Positions 1-5,007 of a DNA stretch of 5,742 bases are shown piece after piece. A program made the translations under genes and the position numbers. Source of the DNA: Solirubrobacterales bacterium 70-9 (GTDB lineage Bacteria > Actinomycetota > Thermoleophilia > Solirubrobacterales > 70-9); the NCBI GenBank assembly GCA_001898095.1, contig MKSH01000002.1:1955-7696 (forward strand), given 5' to 3'. A model generated the notes under the pieces. It was not told where the DNA came from. It made no database searches and worked only from the letters and a program-made list of their open reading frames with translations. The stretch's first letter is position 1, and each line of letters begins with the position of its first letter.

Positions 1-1
1 C

Positions 2-142
2 GGCGCCGTCAGCCTGGCCTTCGCGGCGGCGATCGCGGCGACCGTCTGGCATCTCTCGCGGACCGGCAAGGACACCCCCGCGGACCAGTTCGGCGATCCG
101 CTGCGGCGCGGCGAGGGCGCCCCGGCGCCGGCGACCTCATGA
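2..142 (+). CDS. C-terminal end of a membrane protein (partial, 5' end outside window)
   Basis: The frame that starts at base 2 is open to a TGA at 140-142 and encodes the last 46 residues of a protein. A hydrophobic Ala-rich stretch (AVSLAFAAAIAATVWHL, about residues 2-18 of the visible part) looks like a final membrane helix. It is followed by a polar, Pro/Ala-rich tail of about 27 residues ending in APAPATS, probably cytoplasmic by the positive-inside rule because an Arg and a Lys follow the helix. The stop overlaps the ATG of the ABC ATPase as ATGA, so the two genes are probably translated in a coupled way and belong to one operon. Codon use (G or C in nearly every third position) supports a real coding frame. 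The family cannot be named from this fragment; a further exporter subunit or a sensor protein are both possible. Confidence 0.65.
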   Translation, partial: GAVSLAFAAAIAATVWHLSRTGKDTPADQFGDPLRRGEGAPAPATS

Positions 143-1080
143 TCGAGCTGAGCGGGGTCACCAAGAGCTACGGCAGGAAGACCGCCGTGCGCGACCTCAG
201 CTTCGCAGTGCGATCGGGGATGGTGACCGGCTTCCTCGGACCCAACGGCTCGGGCAAGTCGACGACGATGAGGTTGATCCTCGACCTCGATGCTCCAGAC
301 GCGGGCGAGGTGACCGTGAACGGGAAGCGCTACCGCGATCACCGCGCGCCCCTCCATCAGGTCGGTGCGCTGCTCGAGGCGAGCTCGATCCACACCGGGC
401 GTTCCGCCTACGACCACCTCCTGGCGATGGCCCAGACCCACGGCCTCGGTCGCGACCGGGTCGAGGCGATGATCGACCTGGTCGGGCTCAGCGAGGTCGC
501 CCGCAAACGCGCCGGCACCTTCTCCCTCGGCATGAGGCAGCGCCTCGGGATCGCCTCGGCCCTGCTCGCCGACCCGCGGGTGGTCATGCTCGACGAGCCG
601 ATCAACGGGCTCGATCCGGAGGGCATCCTCTGGGTACGCAACCTTTTGAAGGGCCTTGCCGCCGAAGGCAAGACCGTCTTCGTGTCCTCACACCTGATGA
701 GCGAGATGGCGCTTACCGCCGACCACCTGATCGTGATCGGCAAAGGCGAGCTGATCGCCGACGTCGGGGTGCGCGAGATGATCGACAGCTCCTCGCAGAG
801 CTCGGTCAGGGTCCGCTCGCCCCACGCGGCGCGGCTCGCCGAGGTCATCGCCGCCCCAGACGTGAAGGTGCGGAACATCGGCGCCGATCTGATCGAGGTG
901 CGGGGCGCCGACGCCGAGGAGATCGGCCTCGCGGCCCACGTCAGCGGGATCGTCCTCTATGAGCTCTCGCCTCGCCAGGCCTCGCTCGAGGACGCCTTCA
1001 TGGAGCTGACCGGGGAGGCGATCGAGTATCGCGCCGGTGAGGGATCGACGGCTGACACCGCGCTCGCGGAGGCGGCCTGA
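139..1080 (+). CDS. ABC exporter ATP-binding protein (ABC-2/DrrA-BcrA type)
   Basis: This 313-residue cytoplasmic ATPase should power the permease encoded next to it. Motifs are in the right order: an A-loop Tyr at 11, Walker A GPNGSGKST at 34-42, an E80 in the Q-loop region (LLEASS, common in BcrA-like proteins), a signature FSLGMRQR at 128-135 in place of LSGGQ, Walker B with D152/E153, a D-loop GLD at 157-159, and the switch His185 in SSH. A C-terminal extension of about 90 residues ends with LEDAFMELTG, the usual ending of drug- and bacitracin-exporter ATPases. One oddity is that the usual DEPTNGLDP reads DEPINGLDP (Ile155). The ATG overlaps the previous stop (ATGA), and the stop overlaps the permease ATG, indicating an operon. 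The substrate (antibiotic, lipid, peptide) cannot be told from the sequence. Confidence 0.95.
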   Translation: MIELSGVTKSYGRKTAVRDLSFAVRSGMVTGFLGPNGSGKSTTMRLILDLDAPDAGEVTVNGKRYRDHRAPLHQVGALLEASSIHTGRSAYDHLLAMAQTHGLGRDRVEAMIDLVGLSEVARKRAGTFSLGMRQRLGIASALLADPRVVMLDEPINGLDPEGILWVRNLLKGLAAEGKTVFVSSHLMSEMALTADHLIVIGKGELIADVGVREMIDSSSQSSVRVRSPHAARLAEVIAAPDVKVRNIGADLIEVRGADAEEIGLAAHVSGIVLYELSPRQASLEDAFMELTGEAIEYRAGEGSTADTALAEAA

Positions 1081-1889
1081 TGGAGAGCGTCAGTATCCCG
1101 CTCGGCGTCCAACCGGTCACCCAGCGGCGCGTGGTCCGCTCCGAGTGGACCAAGCTGATCTCGCTGCGCTCGACCCGATGGGCGCTGGCCGCGACCCTGC
1201 TGTTGGCGATCGGGATCGGCGTCCTCGCCTGCATCGTCTTCGAGACGCGCTGGGCTCATCTGAGCGCGCAGGACCGCGCCGACTTCCACCCGCTCTCGGT
1301 CAGCCTGGCGGGGATCAACTTCGCCCAGTTGGCGATCGGCGTGCTCGGCGTGCTGGTGATCACCGGCGAGTACTCCACCGGGATGATCCGCTCGACCCTG
1401 GCGGCAGTCCCGCGGCGATTGCCGATGCTGTGGGGTAAGGCACTCGTCTTCGGTGCCACCGCCTTCGCGGTCAGCCTGCCCGCGACGTTCATCGTCTTCT
1501 TCGTCGGCCAGGCGATCCTCTCTGGCGAACACATCGACATCGCGCTAAGTGCCCCCGGGGTCTTCCGTGCTCTGATCGGCGTGCCGCTCTTCCTGACCGC
1601 GATGGGTCTCTTCGGCCTCGCGCTCGGGGCGATCGTGCGCAGCACGGCGGGCGGCATCGCGGCGCTCGCCGGGATCGTCTTCGTCCTGCCGCCGATCGTC
1701 GGCCTGCTTCCGACCAGCGTGGCCAACTCGATCGATCCCTACCTTCCGAGCAACGCGGGCGGGGCGATATGGACCATCACCCCCGATCCAGGGACGCTCG
1801 CCCCGTGGGCGGGGTTCGGAGTCTTCTGCGCCTACGTCGCGATCGCGATGGGGGTGGCGGCGGTGCTGCTGGTTCGCCGCGACGCCTGA
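1080..1889 (+). CDS. ABC-2 type permease subunit
   Basis: This 269-residue integral membrane protein is the expected partner of the ATPase just upstream. About six hydrophobic segments are visible, near residues 33-54, 75-95, 121-145, 164-187, 190-211 and 242-266. The N-terminal stretch RSEWTKLISLRSTRWAL is the basic cytoplasmic lead-in seen in ABC-2 permeases. GEYSTGMIRSTLAAVPRR at about 96-113 is the typical loop after the second helix, which contacts the ATPase in this family. The start ATG overlaps the ATPase stop (TGATG), and a good ribosome binding site, GGAGG at 1068-1072, lies 7 bases upstream within the ATPase gene, so this start is well supported. Length is normal for the family. 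Two ATPases and two permeases would make the working exporter; the cargo is unknown. The last part of the gene probably overlaps the N-terminal coding region of the glycosyltransferase in another frame. Confidence 0.93.
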   Translation: MESVSIPLGVQPVTQRRVVRSEWTKLISLRSTRWALAATLLLAIGIGVLACIVFETRWAHLSAQDRADFHPLSVSLAGINFAQLAIGVLGVLVITGEYSTGMIRSTLAAVPRRLPMLWGKALVFGATAFAVSLPATFIVFFVGQAILSGEHIDIALSAPGVFRALIGVPLFLTAMGLFGLALGAIVRSTAGGIAALAGIVFVLPPIVGLLPTSVANSIDPYLPSNAGGAIWTITPDPGTLAPWAGFGVFCAYVAIAMGVAAVLLVRRDA

Positions 1890-2728
1890 TCCGACAGGCC
1901 TTCAGGCGGCAACCACGGTGGCGCCGTCGGCTGATCGCCGCGCTTGCCGCACTCTCGCTCGCGCTGCTCCTCCTCACCGTCGCCGCGACGGTCTACCTGC
2001 TTACGCTCCCCGGGGTGGGTGACGCGGGGGCGCGGGTCGAGGCGATCCTCGCGACCCACGGTGGGCGGGCATCGAGCGAACCGCCGCCACGCCGGCTCGC
2101 CGCCGCCGTCGTCTCGACCGAGGACGAGAATTTCTACGCCAACGCCTTCGTCAACGTGGCGGCCGGGGCAGGTCGGGCCGCGGTCGCCGCGATCGGGACG
2201 GGCGAAGATCCCGGCGGTAGCACGATCCCCCAGCAGCTCGCCAAGGCGCTCTACCCCCACGGCGCCGGCGTCACCGGCACGCTGGAGGAGATCGGTCTGG
2301 GGGTGAAGCTCTCACTCTCCTACTCCCACGATCAGGTCCTGAGCATGTACCTGAACTCGATCTACTATGGCAACGGCTACTGGGGCGACGTCGCCGCCGC
2401 GCGCGGCTATTTCGGAGTGTCCCCACGACACCTGACCTGGGGCGAGGCGGCGATGCTGGCCGGCCTGCCGCAGGCGCCGAGCGCATACGATCCCGAGGTC
2501 CACCTCGGTCTCGCGAGGCTCCGCCAGCGCCATGTCCTTGACCAGCTCGTCGTCAACGGCCATCTCACCGAAGCCGGTGCCGACCAGGCATTTCACGAAC
2601 GTCTGCCACTGTCCCGGCCGCCCAAACCTTCGCCTCGAGCAGATCGAACGACCAGATCTCACTGTCGGTGCCGACCGACCCTCGCTCGCGGTGCTGCGCG
2701 TGCCCGAGCGCCAGCGGATGATCACTAG
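1769..2728 (+). CDS. GT51 peptidoglycan glycosyltransferase, membrane-anchored, with an anomalous C-terminal tail
   Basis: This is a monofunctional-type transglycosylase that polymerises lipid II into glycan strands outside the cytoplasmic membrane. In the 319-residue frame, an Arg-rich segment and one membrane helix (about 55-80) precede the GT51 domain (about 105-281). Motif 1 is STEDENF with catalytic Glu118; motif 2 is GGSTIPQQLAK (149-159); motif 3 keeps Glu174 but has Gly-Thr where the family usually has Arg-Lys; motif 4 is YLNSIYYGNGYWG (194-206); motif 5 is AAMLAGLPQAPSAYDP (227-242). No transpeptidase domain follows. The start is uncertain: ATG 1769 and GTG 1805 both lie inside the permease gene, and no ATG/GTG/TTG occurs between 1805 and the helix, but a CTG at 1886 overlaps the permease stop as CTGA. 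Residues about 282-319 have poor third-position GC and no family resemblance, and probably read through into the neighbouring relic. Confidence 0.88.
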   Translation: MDHHPRSRDARPVGGVRSLLRLRRDRDGGGGGAAGSPRRLIRQAFRRQPRWRRRLIAALAALSLALLLLTVAATVYLLTLPGVGDAGARVEAILATHGGRASSEPPPRRLAAAVVSTEDENFYANAFVNVAAGAGRAAVAAIGTGEDPGGSTIPQQLAKALYPHGAGVTGTLEEIGLGVKLSLSYSHDQVLSMYLNSIYYGNGYWGDVAAARGYFGVSPRHLTWGEAAMLAGLPQAPSAYDPEVHLGLARLRQRHVLDQLVVNGHLTEAGADQAFHERLPLSRPPKPSPRADRTTRSHCRCRPTLARGAARARAPADDH

Positions 2729-2829
2729 GCAGCGGTCCCGGCCGTCGTTAGGTCGCAGCACCTCGAAGGCCTCGAACCCTCGGCGTCCTCCACTCTCCCG
2801 GCACGCGAGGCGAACCGTTTGAGATCGGC
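2630..2829 (-). pseudogene. Remnant of an antibiotic-biosynthesis-monooxygenase (ABM/HmoA-like) gene
   Basis: Reading the minus strand in three shifting frames recovers pieces of a small ferredoxin-fold ABM protein in the correct order. About 2829-2785 gives LKRFASRAGRVEDA, like the first helix. About 2783-2708 gives GFEAFEVLRPNDGRDRCLVI followed by IRWRS, the usual core strands ending in a conserved Trp. After a break lacking roughly a dozen expected residues, about 2700-2630 gives GHAQHRERGSVGTDSEIW then SFDLLE, the usual C-terminal strand. At least two frame changes and one internal deletion separate the pieces, and no start or stop fits, so this is a dead gene. Intact relatives are about 100 residues and include haem-degrading and quinone-modifying enzymes. 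The assignment rests on recalled family patterns, not a search. It sits directly behind the glycosyltransferase domain and probably supplies that gene's false tail in antisense. Confidence 0.6.
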
Positions 2830-3159
2830 ACGATCGTCGACCGGGAGATCGCCGAAGGGGGCGGCGACCGCGCCCTGCGCTGGGCGAGGTACTGAAGCAG
2901 GCCGGCCTCAATCGCGCTCGCGCTCACCCTCCTGCTCGGCCCGCACCACGACGAGCGCTACCTGCGTGCGGCCTCCCGGTTCCTGGTGCGCCTGATCTCC
3001 GAGGTCGAACCCTCACTGTTGAACCTGAAGAAGATCGTCGACGCCCTCGACGTCGTCGGCCGGGTCCGCCAAATGCCCGACGTGACCGAGGCGGCCGACG
3101 CGGCGCTCGACGATCTCGGTCGCCAGCTCCGCGAGCGCGGGGAAGGGCCACCGCGGTGA
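2818..3159 (+). pseudogene. Broken gene of unknown family, coupled to the small Cys/His protein downstream
   Basis: One plus-strand frame carries coding-like sequence on both sides of an in-frame TGA at 2893-2895. Before it reads FEIGTIVDREIAEGGGDR then ALRWARY. After it, from 2896, comes an open stretch to the TGA at 3157-3159, including DERYLRAASRFLVRLISEVE, NLKKIVDALDVVGRVRQ and a charged helical end EAADAALDDLGRQLRERGEG. Around 2890-2910 a neighbouring frame reads LKQAGL, which joins the halves well (WARY-LKQAGL...ALALTLLLGP), suggesting one lost base and one compensating shift rather than a simple stop. No ATG and no good alternative start is present after the stop. Third-position GC is high from about 2935 on, so the 3' half was coding until recently. 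The product looks wholly alpha-helical and soluble. I do not recognise the family. The stop overlaps the next gene's GTG. Confidence 0.5.
3139..3147 (+). promoter_or_regulatory. Ribosome binding site for the small Cys/His protein
   Basis: The purine run GGGGAAGGG lies 8 bases before the GTG at 3156, within the end of the upstream broken gene. It is one of the clearest Shine-Dalgarno-like sites in the window and is the main reason to take GTG 3156 as a real start. Confidence 0.5.
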
Positions 3160-3371
3160 ACCACATCGTCGAGATCAGGGAGATGACCCGCGACGACCGG
3201 ACCGTCTGCATCCCGAGCTGCCTCGTCTGCGGCTGGATGGGCTCTGGTGGATCCCGCCCCAAGGCCGAGGGGGAAGCCACCGCGCATGAGGAGGGCCGAG
3301 CTCAGACCGCGATCCCCGGCGGCATCGCCGTCACCGGCCCGAAGGCCGGTCGACGATCGGCACGCCCCTGA
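3156..3371 (+). CDS. Small hypothetical protein with a Cys3-His putative zinc site
   Basis: A 71-residue protein starts at GTG 3156, whose last base pair overlaps the stop of the broken gene upstream (GTGA), with a strong ribosome binding site 8 bases before it. The N-terminal half contains C18, C22 and C25 (CIPSCLVCGW) followed by an acidic/Ala stretch with H44 (EGEATAHEEG). The pattern CxxxCxxCGWxG...A..EA..H resembles small actinobacterial proteins thought to bind one metal ion through a beta hairpin followed by a helix. That is a resemblance, not an identification. The last 25 residues (from about 47) are Gly/Pro/Arg-rich, contain a strong RNA hairpin at the DNA level, and may be disordered or an artefact of a damaged 3' end. 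No enzyme motif is visible. Because the upstream partner is broken, this gene may also be in decay. Confidence 0.45.
   Translation: MNHIVEIREMTRDDRTVCIPSCLVCGWMGSGGSRPKAEGEATAHEEGRAQTAIPGGIAVTGPKAGRRSARP
3333..3350 (-). terminator. Stable UUCG-loop hairpin downstream of the transposase relic
   Basis: ACCGGCC and GGCCGGT (7 bp, perfect) flank a 4-base loop. On the minus strand the loop reads TTCG closed by C-G, the exceptionally stable cUUCGg tetraloop; on the plus strand it is CGAA. It lies 27 bases past the minus-strand transposase stop at 3377, so it could end or protect that transcript. There is no T-tract, so a classic intrinsic terminator is not shown. It lies inside the 3' part of the small plus-strand gene. 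Confidence 0.3.
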
Positions 3372-3376
3372 CCCGA

Positions 3377-4262
3377 TCAGGCGCGCCGGTCTACATAAGG
3401 TCTGTAGGTGGGCGTGAAGTGGAAGGTGAAACGTGGGTGGCCTCTCAACCACCGCCGGATCTGCGGCGTCTCATGGGTGGAGGAGTTGTCGAGCACCACG
3501 TGGACCTCGAGACCCTCGGGCACCGAGTGCCCGATCTGGTTCAGGAACCTGCGGAACTCCTCCGCCCGGCGGCGCGGCGTCATCTCGGCCATGACGTTCC
3601 CCGAGGCGACCTCGAGGGCGGCGTAGGGGTCGGCGGGTGCCGTTGCGGACGTAGTCGTGCGTCTGTCGCTCGGGGACCCCTGGCAGCAACGGCAACACCG
3701 GGGCGGAGCGCTCGAGCGCCTGGATCTGGGACTTCTCGTCGACGCAGAGGACCACCGCTGCTTCGGGCGGGTTCAGGTAGAGCCCGACGATGTCTCTGAC
3801 CTTGTCGACGAACTGCGGGTCCGGGGAGAGCTTGAAGTGCTCGGATCGATGCGGCTTCAGCCCGAAGGCCCGCCAGATGCGGCTGATCGCGGTCTGGCCG
3901 AGGCCGGTCGCCTCGGCCATCTGCCGCGTCGGCCAGTGGGCGGCGTCGGCGGGCTGCTCCTCCGGGGTCTTGACGATCACCCGCTCCACGTCTTCATCGC
4001 CGATCTTCCGCGGCTGGCCGGGCGTCGGCTCGTCGTGGAGGCCGTCGATGCCGCGCCTCGCGAAGCGGCCGCGCCGCCTGCCCGCGGTCTGCGTGGTGCA
4101 ACCGAGACGCTCTGCGATCTCCTTGCTCGGCGCACCTTCTGCCGCCGCCGGCACGATCCGGCACCGCAGCGCCAGGGCCTGGGCGCTCCTCGGCCGCCGC
4201 GCCCAGCGCTCGAGCACCTCGCGCTCGGATTCGCCCAGCGTCACATCCACACGTCGGGGCAT
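3377..4262 (-). pseudogene. IS630-family transposase, frameshifted and lacking its C-terminus
   Basis: The minus-strand gene starts at ATG 4262 (MPRRVDVTLGES), supported by GGGAG at 4268-4272 five bases upstream; an ATG at 4274 is also in frame. An N-terminal helix-turn-helix region (APSKEIAERLGCTTQTAGRR and the following Arg-rich helix) is followed by a second HTH-like part (MAEATGLGQTAISRIWRAFG), then the catalytic core. The first Asp is in VLCVDEKSQIQALERS, and QTHDYVRNGT follows. At forward 3635-3637 one extra G (an extra C on the coding strand) shifts the frame. Removing it restores GTADPYAALEVASGNVMAEM and the rest of the core, with the second Asp in VVLDNSSTH. After HFTPTY the sequence diverges to RPYVDRRA and stops at 3377, so the usual SSW...VERWF segment with the third catalytic Glu is absent. 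The element is therefore dead twice over. Programmed frameshifting is an alternative explanation for the first defect only. Confidence 0.88.
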
Positions 4263-4267
4263 CAGGT

Positions 4268-4272
4268 CTCCC
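4268..4272 (-). promoter_or_regulatory. Ribosome binding site deciding the transposase start
   Basis: GGGAG on the minus strand sits five bases upstream of ATG 4262 and lies just inside the longer reading from ATG 4274, which has no comparable site. It favours the shorter protein beginning MPRRVDV. Confidence 0.45.
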
Positions 4273-4336
4273 ATCGTCGTCTGCGATGGCGACGACTTCG
4301 ACGCCCAAGGACCTCTGCCCGCGGATCAACGACTCA

Positions 4337-4376
4337 GGTCACTAGGCGGATTCGAACCGCCGACCTCCTGGGTGCG
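4337..4376 (-). tRNA. 3' fragment of a tRNA gene (probable attachment-site remnant)
   Basis: The minus strand reads a variable loop AGGTC, a perfect T-arm GGCGG-TTCGAAT-CCGCC (4345-4361), and then TAGTGACC, which fits the 3' acceptor strand plus discriminator base. CCA is not encoded. Before the variable loop, ATCGCAC-CCAGG could be an anticodon loop and its 3' stem; read this way the anticodon would be CGC, but the acceptor strand does not fit alanine identity well, so no isotype is assigned. The 5' half is missing: no D-arm and no complement to the acceptor strand (GTCACTA) occurs where it should, around 4400-4411, which is instead the vapB promoter. A bare tRNA 3' end is what integrases leave at one edge of an integrated element. 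It could also be a plain tRNA relic. Confidence 0.6.
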
Positions 4377-4398
4377 ATGACCGAGCCGCGGCCCCGAT

Positions 4399-4416
4399 GG
4401 TGTATCGTCGGTGTAT
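4399..4416 (+). promoter_or_regulatory. vapB promoter/operator with an 11-bp-spaced direct repeat
   Basis: GGTGTAT occurs at 4399-4405 and again at 4410-4416, exactly 11 bp apart, about one helical turn. Within the first copy and spacer, TATCGT (4403-4408) fits the actinobacterial -10 pattern TAnnnT. Transcription would begin about 7 bases later, at the A of ATG 4415, giving a leaderless message, which is common in actinobacteria and fits the lack of a ribosome binding site. The repeat overlapping the start is a plausible site for autorepression by the VapBC complex. No clear -35 box is seen at standard spacing. Confidence 0.45.
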
Positions 4417-4618
4417 GGCACGTACCAACATCGACATCGACGAGAGCGCGTGCGACGCGGTGATGCGTCGCTACCGGCTCGCGACCAAGCGTGAGGCGGT
4501 GAACTTCGCGCTGCGCACCGTCGCCTCCGAGGCCCTCGACATCGACCACGCCCGGCGGCTGCGCGGATCGGGATGGGACGGCGACCTGGAGGAGATGCGC
4601 TCCGGCCGGGTCGGATGA
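4415..4618 (+). CDS. vapB: VapB-family antitoxin
   Basis: This 67-residue antitoxin should neutralise the adjacent VapC nuclease and repress its own operon. The start MARTNIDIDESACDAVMRRY, followed by LATKREAVNFALR, is the standard VapB (PF09957-like) N-terminal part: a short beta strand (RTNIDID) for pairing and DNA binding, then two helices giving dimerisation. The C-terminal GSGWDGDLEEMRSGR matches the usual toxin-binding tail with its conserved Gly-Trp-x-Gly-Asp-Leu. An in-frame ATG at 4397 would add six residues (MVYRRC), but it lies within the promoter-like repeat and has no ribosome binding site. The start at 4415 gives the normal family N-terminus and a leaderless message. The stop overlaps the toxin ATG (ATGA), so the two are translated in a coupled manner. 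The gene looks intact. Confidence 0.93.
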   Translation: MARTNIDIDESACDAVMRRYRLATKREAVNFALRTVASEALDIDHARRLRGSGWDGDLEEMRSGRVG

Positions 4619-5007
4619 TCCTCCTCGACACCTCGGCCTGGGTCGAGTTCCTCCGTGACACCGGCAGCCCGGTCTGCCTCCGTGTCGACGGGCTCCTCGG
4701 CGGAGAGATCGCGACCTGCCACCCGGTCCGCATGGAGGTGCTCGCCGGGGCCCGCGACGAGCAGCACCTCGAGGGCCTTCGCGGCCTGCTCGCCCGGGCC
4801 GCCGTCCTCGAGACGTCGCCGGCCGACTACGAGACCGCGGCGGTGCTCTATCGCACCTGCCGACGTCGCGGGGAGACCGTGCGCAGGCTGATCGACTGCC
4901 TGATCGCCGCCCACGCGATCCGCGAGGGGGTCGCCGTCCTCCACGCGGACGCCGACTTCGACCGCCTCGCCGGCTGTACGGCGCTGCAGGTCTGCCCCGT
5001 CGGCTGA
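4615..5007 (+). CDS. vapC: VapC-family PIN-domain ribonuclease toxin
   Basis: This 130-residue toxin is predicted to cut RNA, in known VapCs usually a tRNA or a ribosomal RNA loop, and to stop translation when free of VapB. The PIN active site is complete: Asp5 in ILLDTSAWVEFLR, Glu41 in RMEVLAGA, Asp94 in RLIDCLIAAHA, and an Asp cluster at 112-116 (HADADFDRLA). These acids should bind the Mg/Mn ions. The ATG at 4615 overlaps the antitoxin stop (ATGA). A longer reading from 4573 would run through antitoxin sequence and is rejected because the family begins two or three residues before the first Asp. Length is typical. Both genes have strong GC third-position bias and no defect, in contrast to the broken elements on each side, which suggests they are under selection. 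The RNA target cannot be predicted. Confidence 0.95.
   Translation: MILLDTSAWVEFLRDTGSPVCLRVDGLLGGEIATCHPVRMEVLAGARDEQHLEGLRGLLARAAVLETSPADYETAAVLYRTCRRRGETVRRLIDCLIAAHAIREGVAVLHADADFDRLAGCTALQVCPVG

Larger units (their letters stand above)
3377..4336 (-). mobile_element. Truncated IS630-type insertion sequence
   Basis: The transposase-bearing segment lies between the small Cys/His gene and the tRNA fragment. The side carrying the transposase 3' end is cut off at about 3400, so that terminal inverted repeat is missing and no matching pair of ends or TA target duplication could be recognised. The outer limit on the other side is a guess: it must lie between the transposase start (4262) and the tRNA-derived sequence (4337). 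A short inverted repeat, CTACA/TGTAG at 3391-3407, sits at the broken end but is too short to be called a terminus. Confidence 0.55.

Noticed and set aside
957..1532. 191-codon minus-strand open frame
   Set aside because: Antisense to the exporter permease, whose motifs, start site and codon use are convincing.
2312..2911. 199-codon minus-strand open frame taken as one gene
   Set aside because: Most of it is antisense to the glycosyltransferase; only the piece near 2708-2783 resembles a protein family, and that continues in other frames, so it is a relic rather than an intact gene.
3391..3407. Insertion-sequence terminal repeat or operator at CTACA/TGTAG
   Set aside because: Only 5-bp arms with a 7-base spacer; it occurs at a breakpoint but has no partner at the other side of the element.
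4337..4410. Complete tRNA gene
   Set aside because: The T-arm and acceptor 3' strand are good, but no D-arm, no 5' anticodon stem and no acceptor 5' strand are found.
3657..4463. 268-codon plus-strand open frame running into the vapB start
   Set aside because: It is the complement of the IS630 transposase, with no family features; third-position composition favours the minus strand.
4573..4614. Longer N-terminus for VapC
   Set aside because: These codons overlap the antitoxin's C-terminal coding sequence and would put the first catalytic Asp 19 residues in; the ATGA start at 4615 fits the family.
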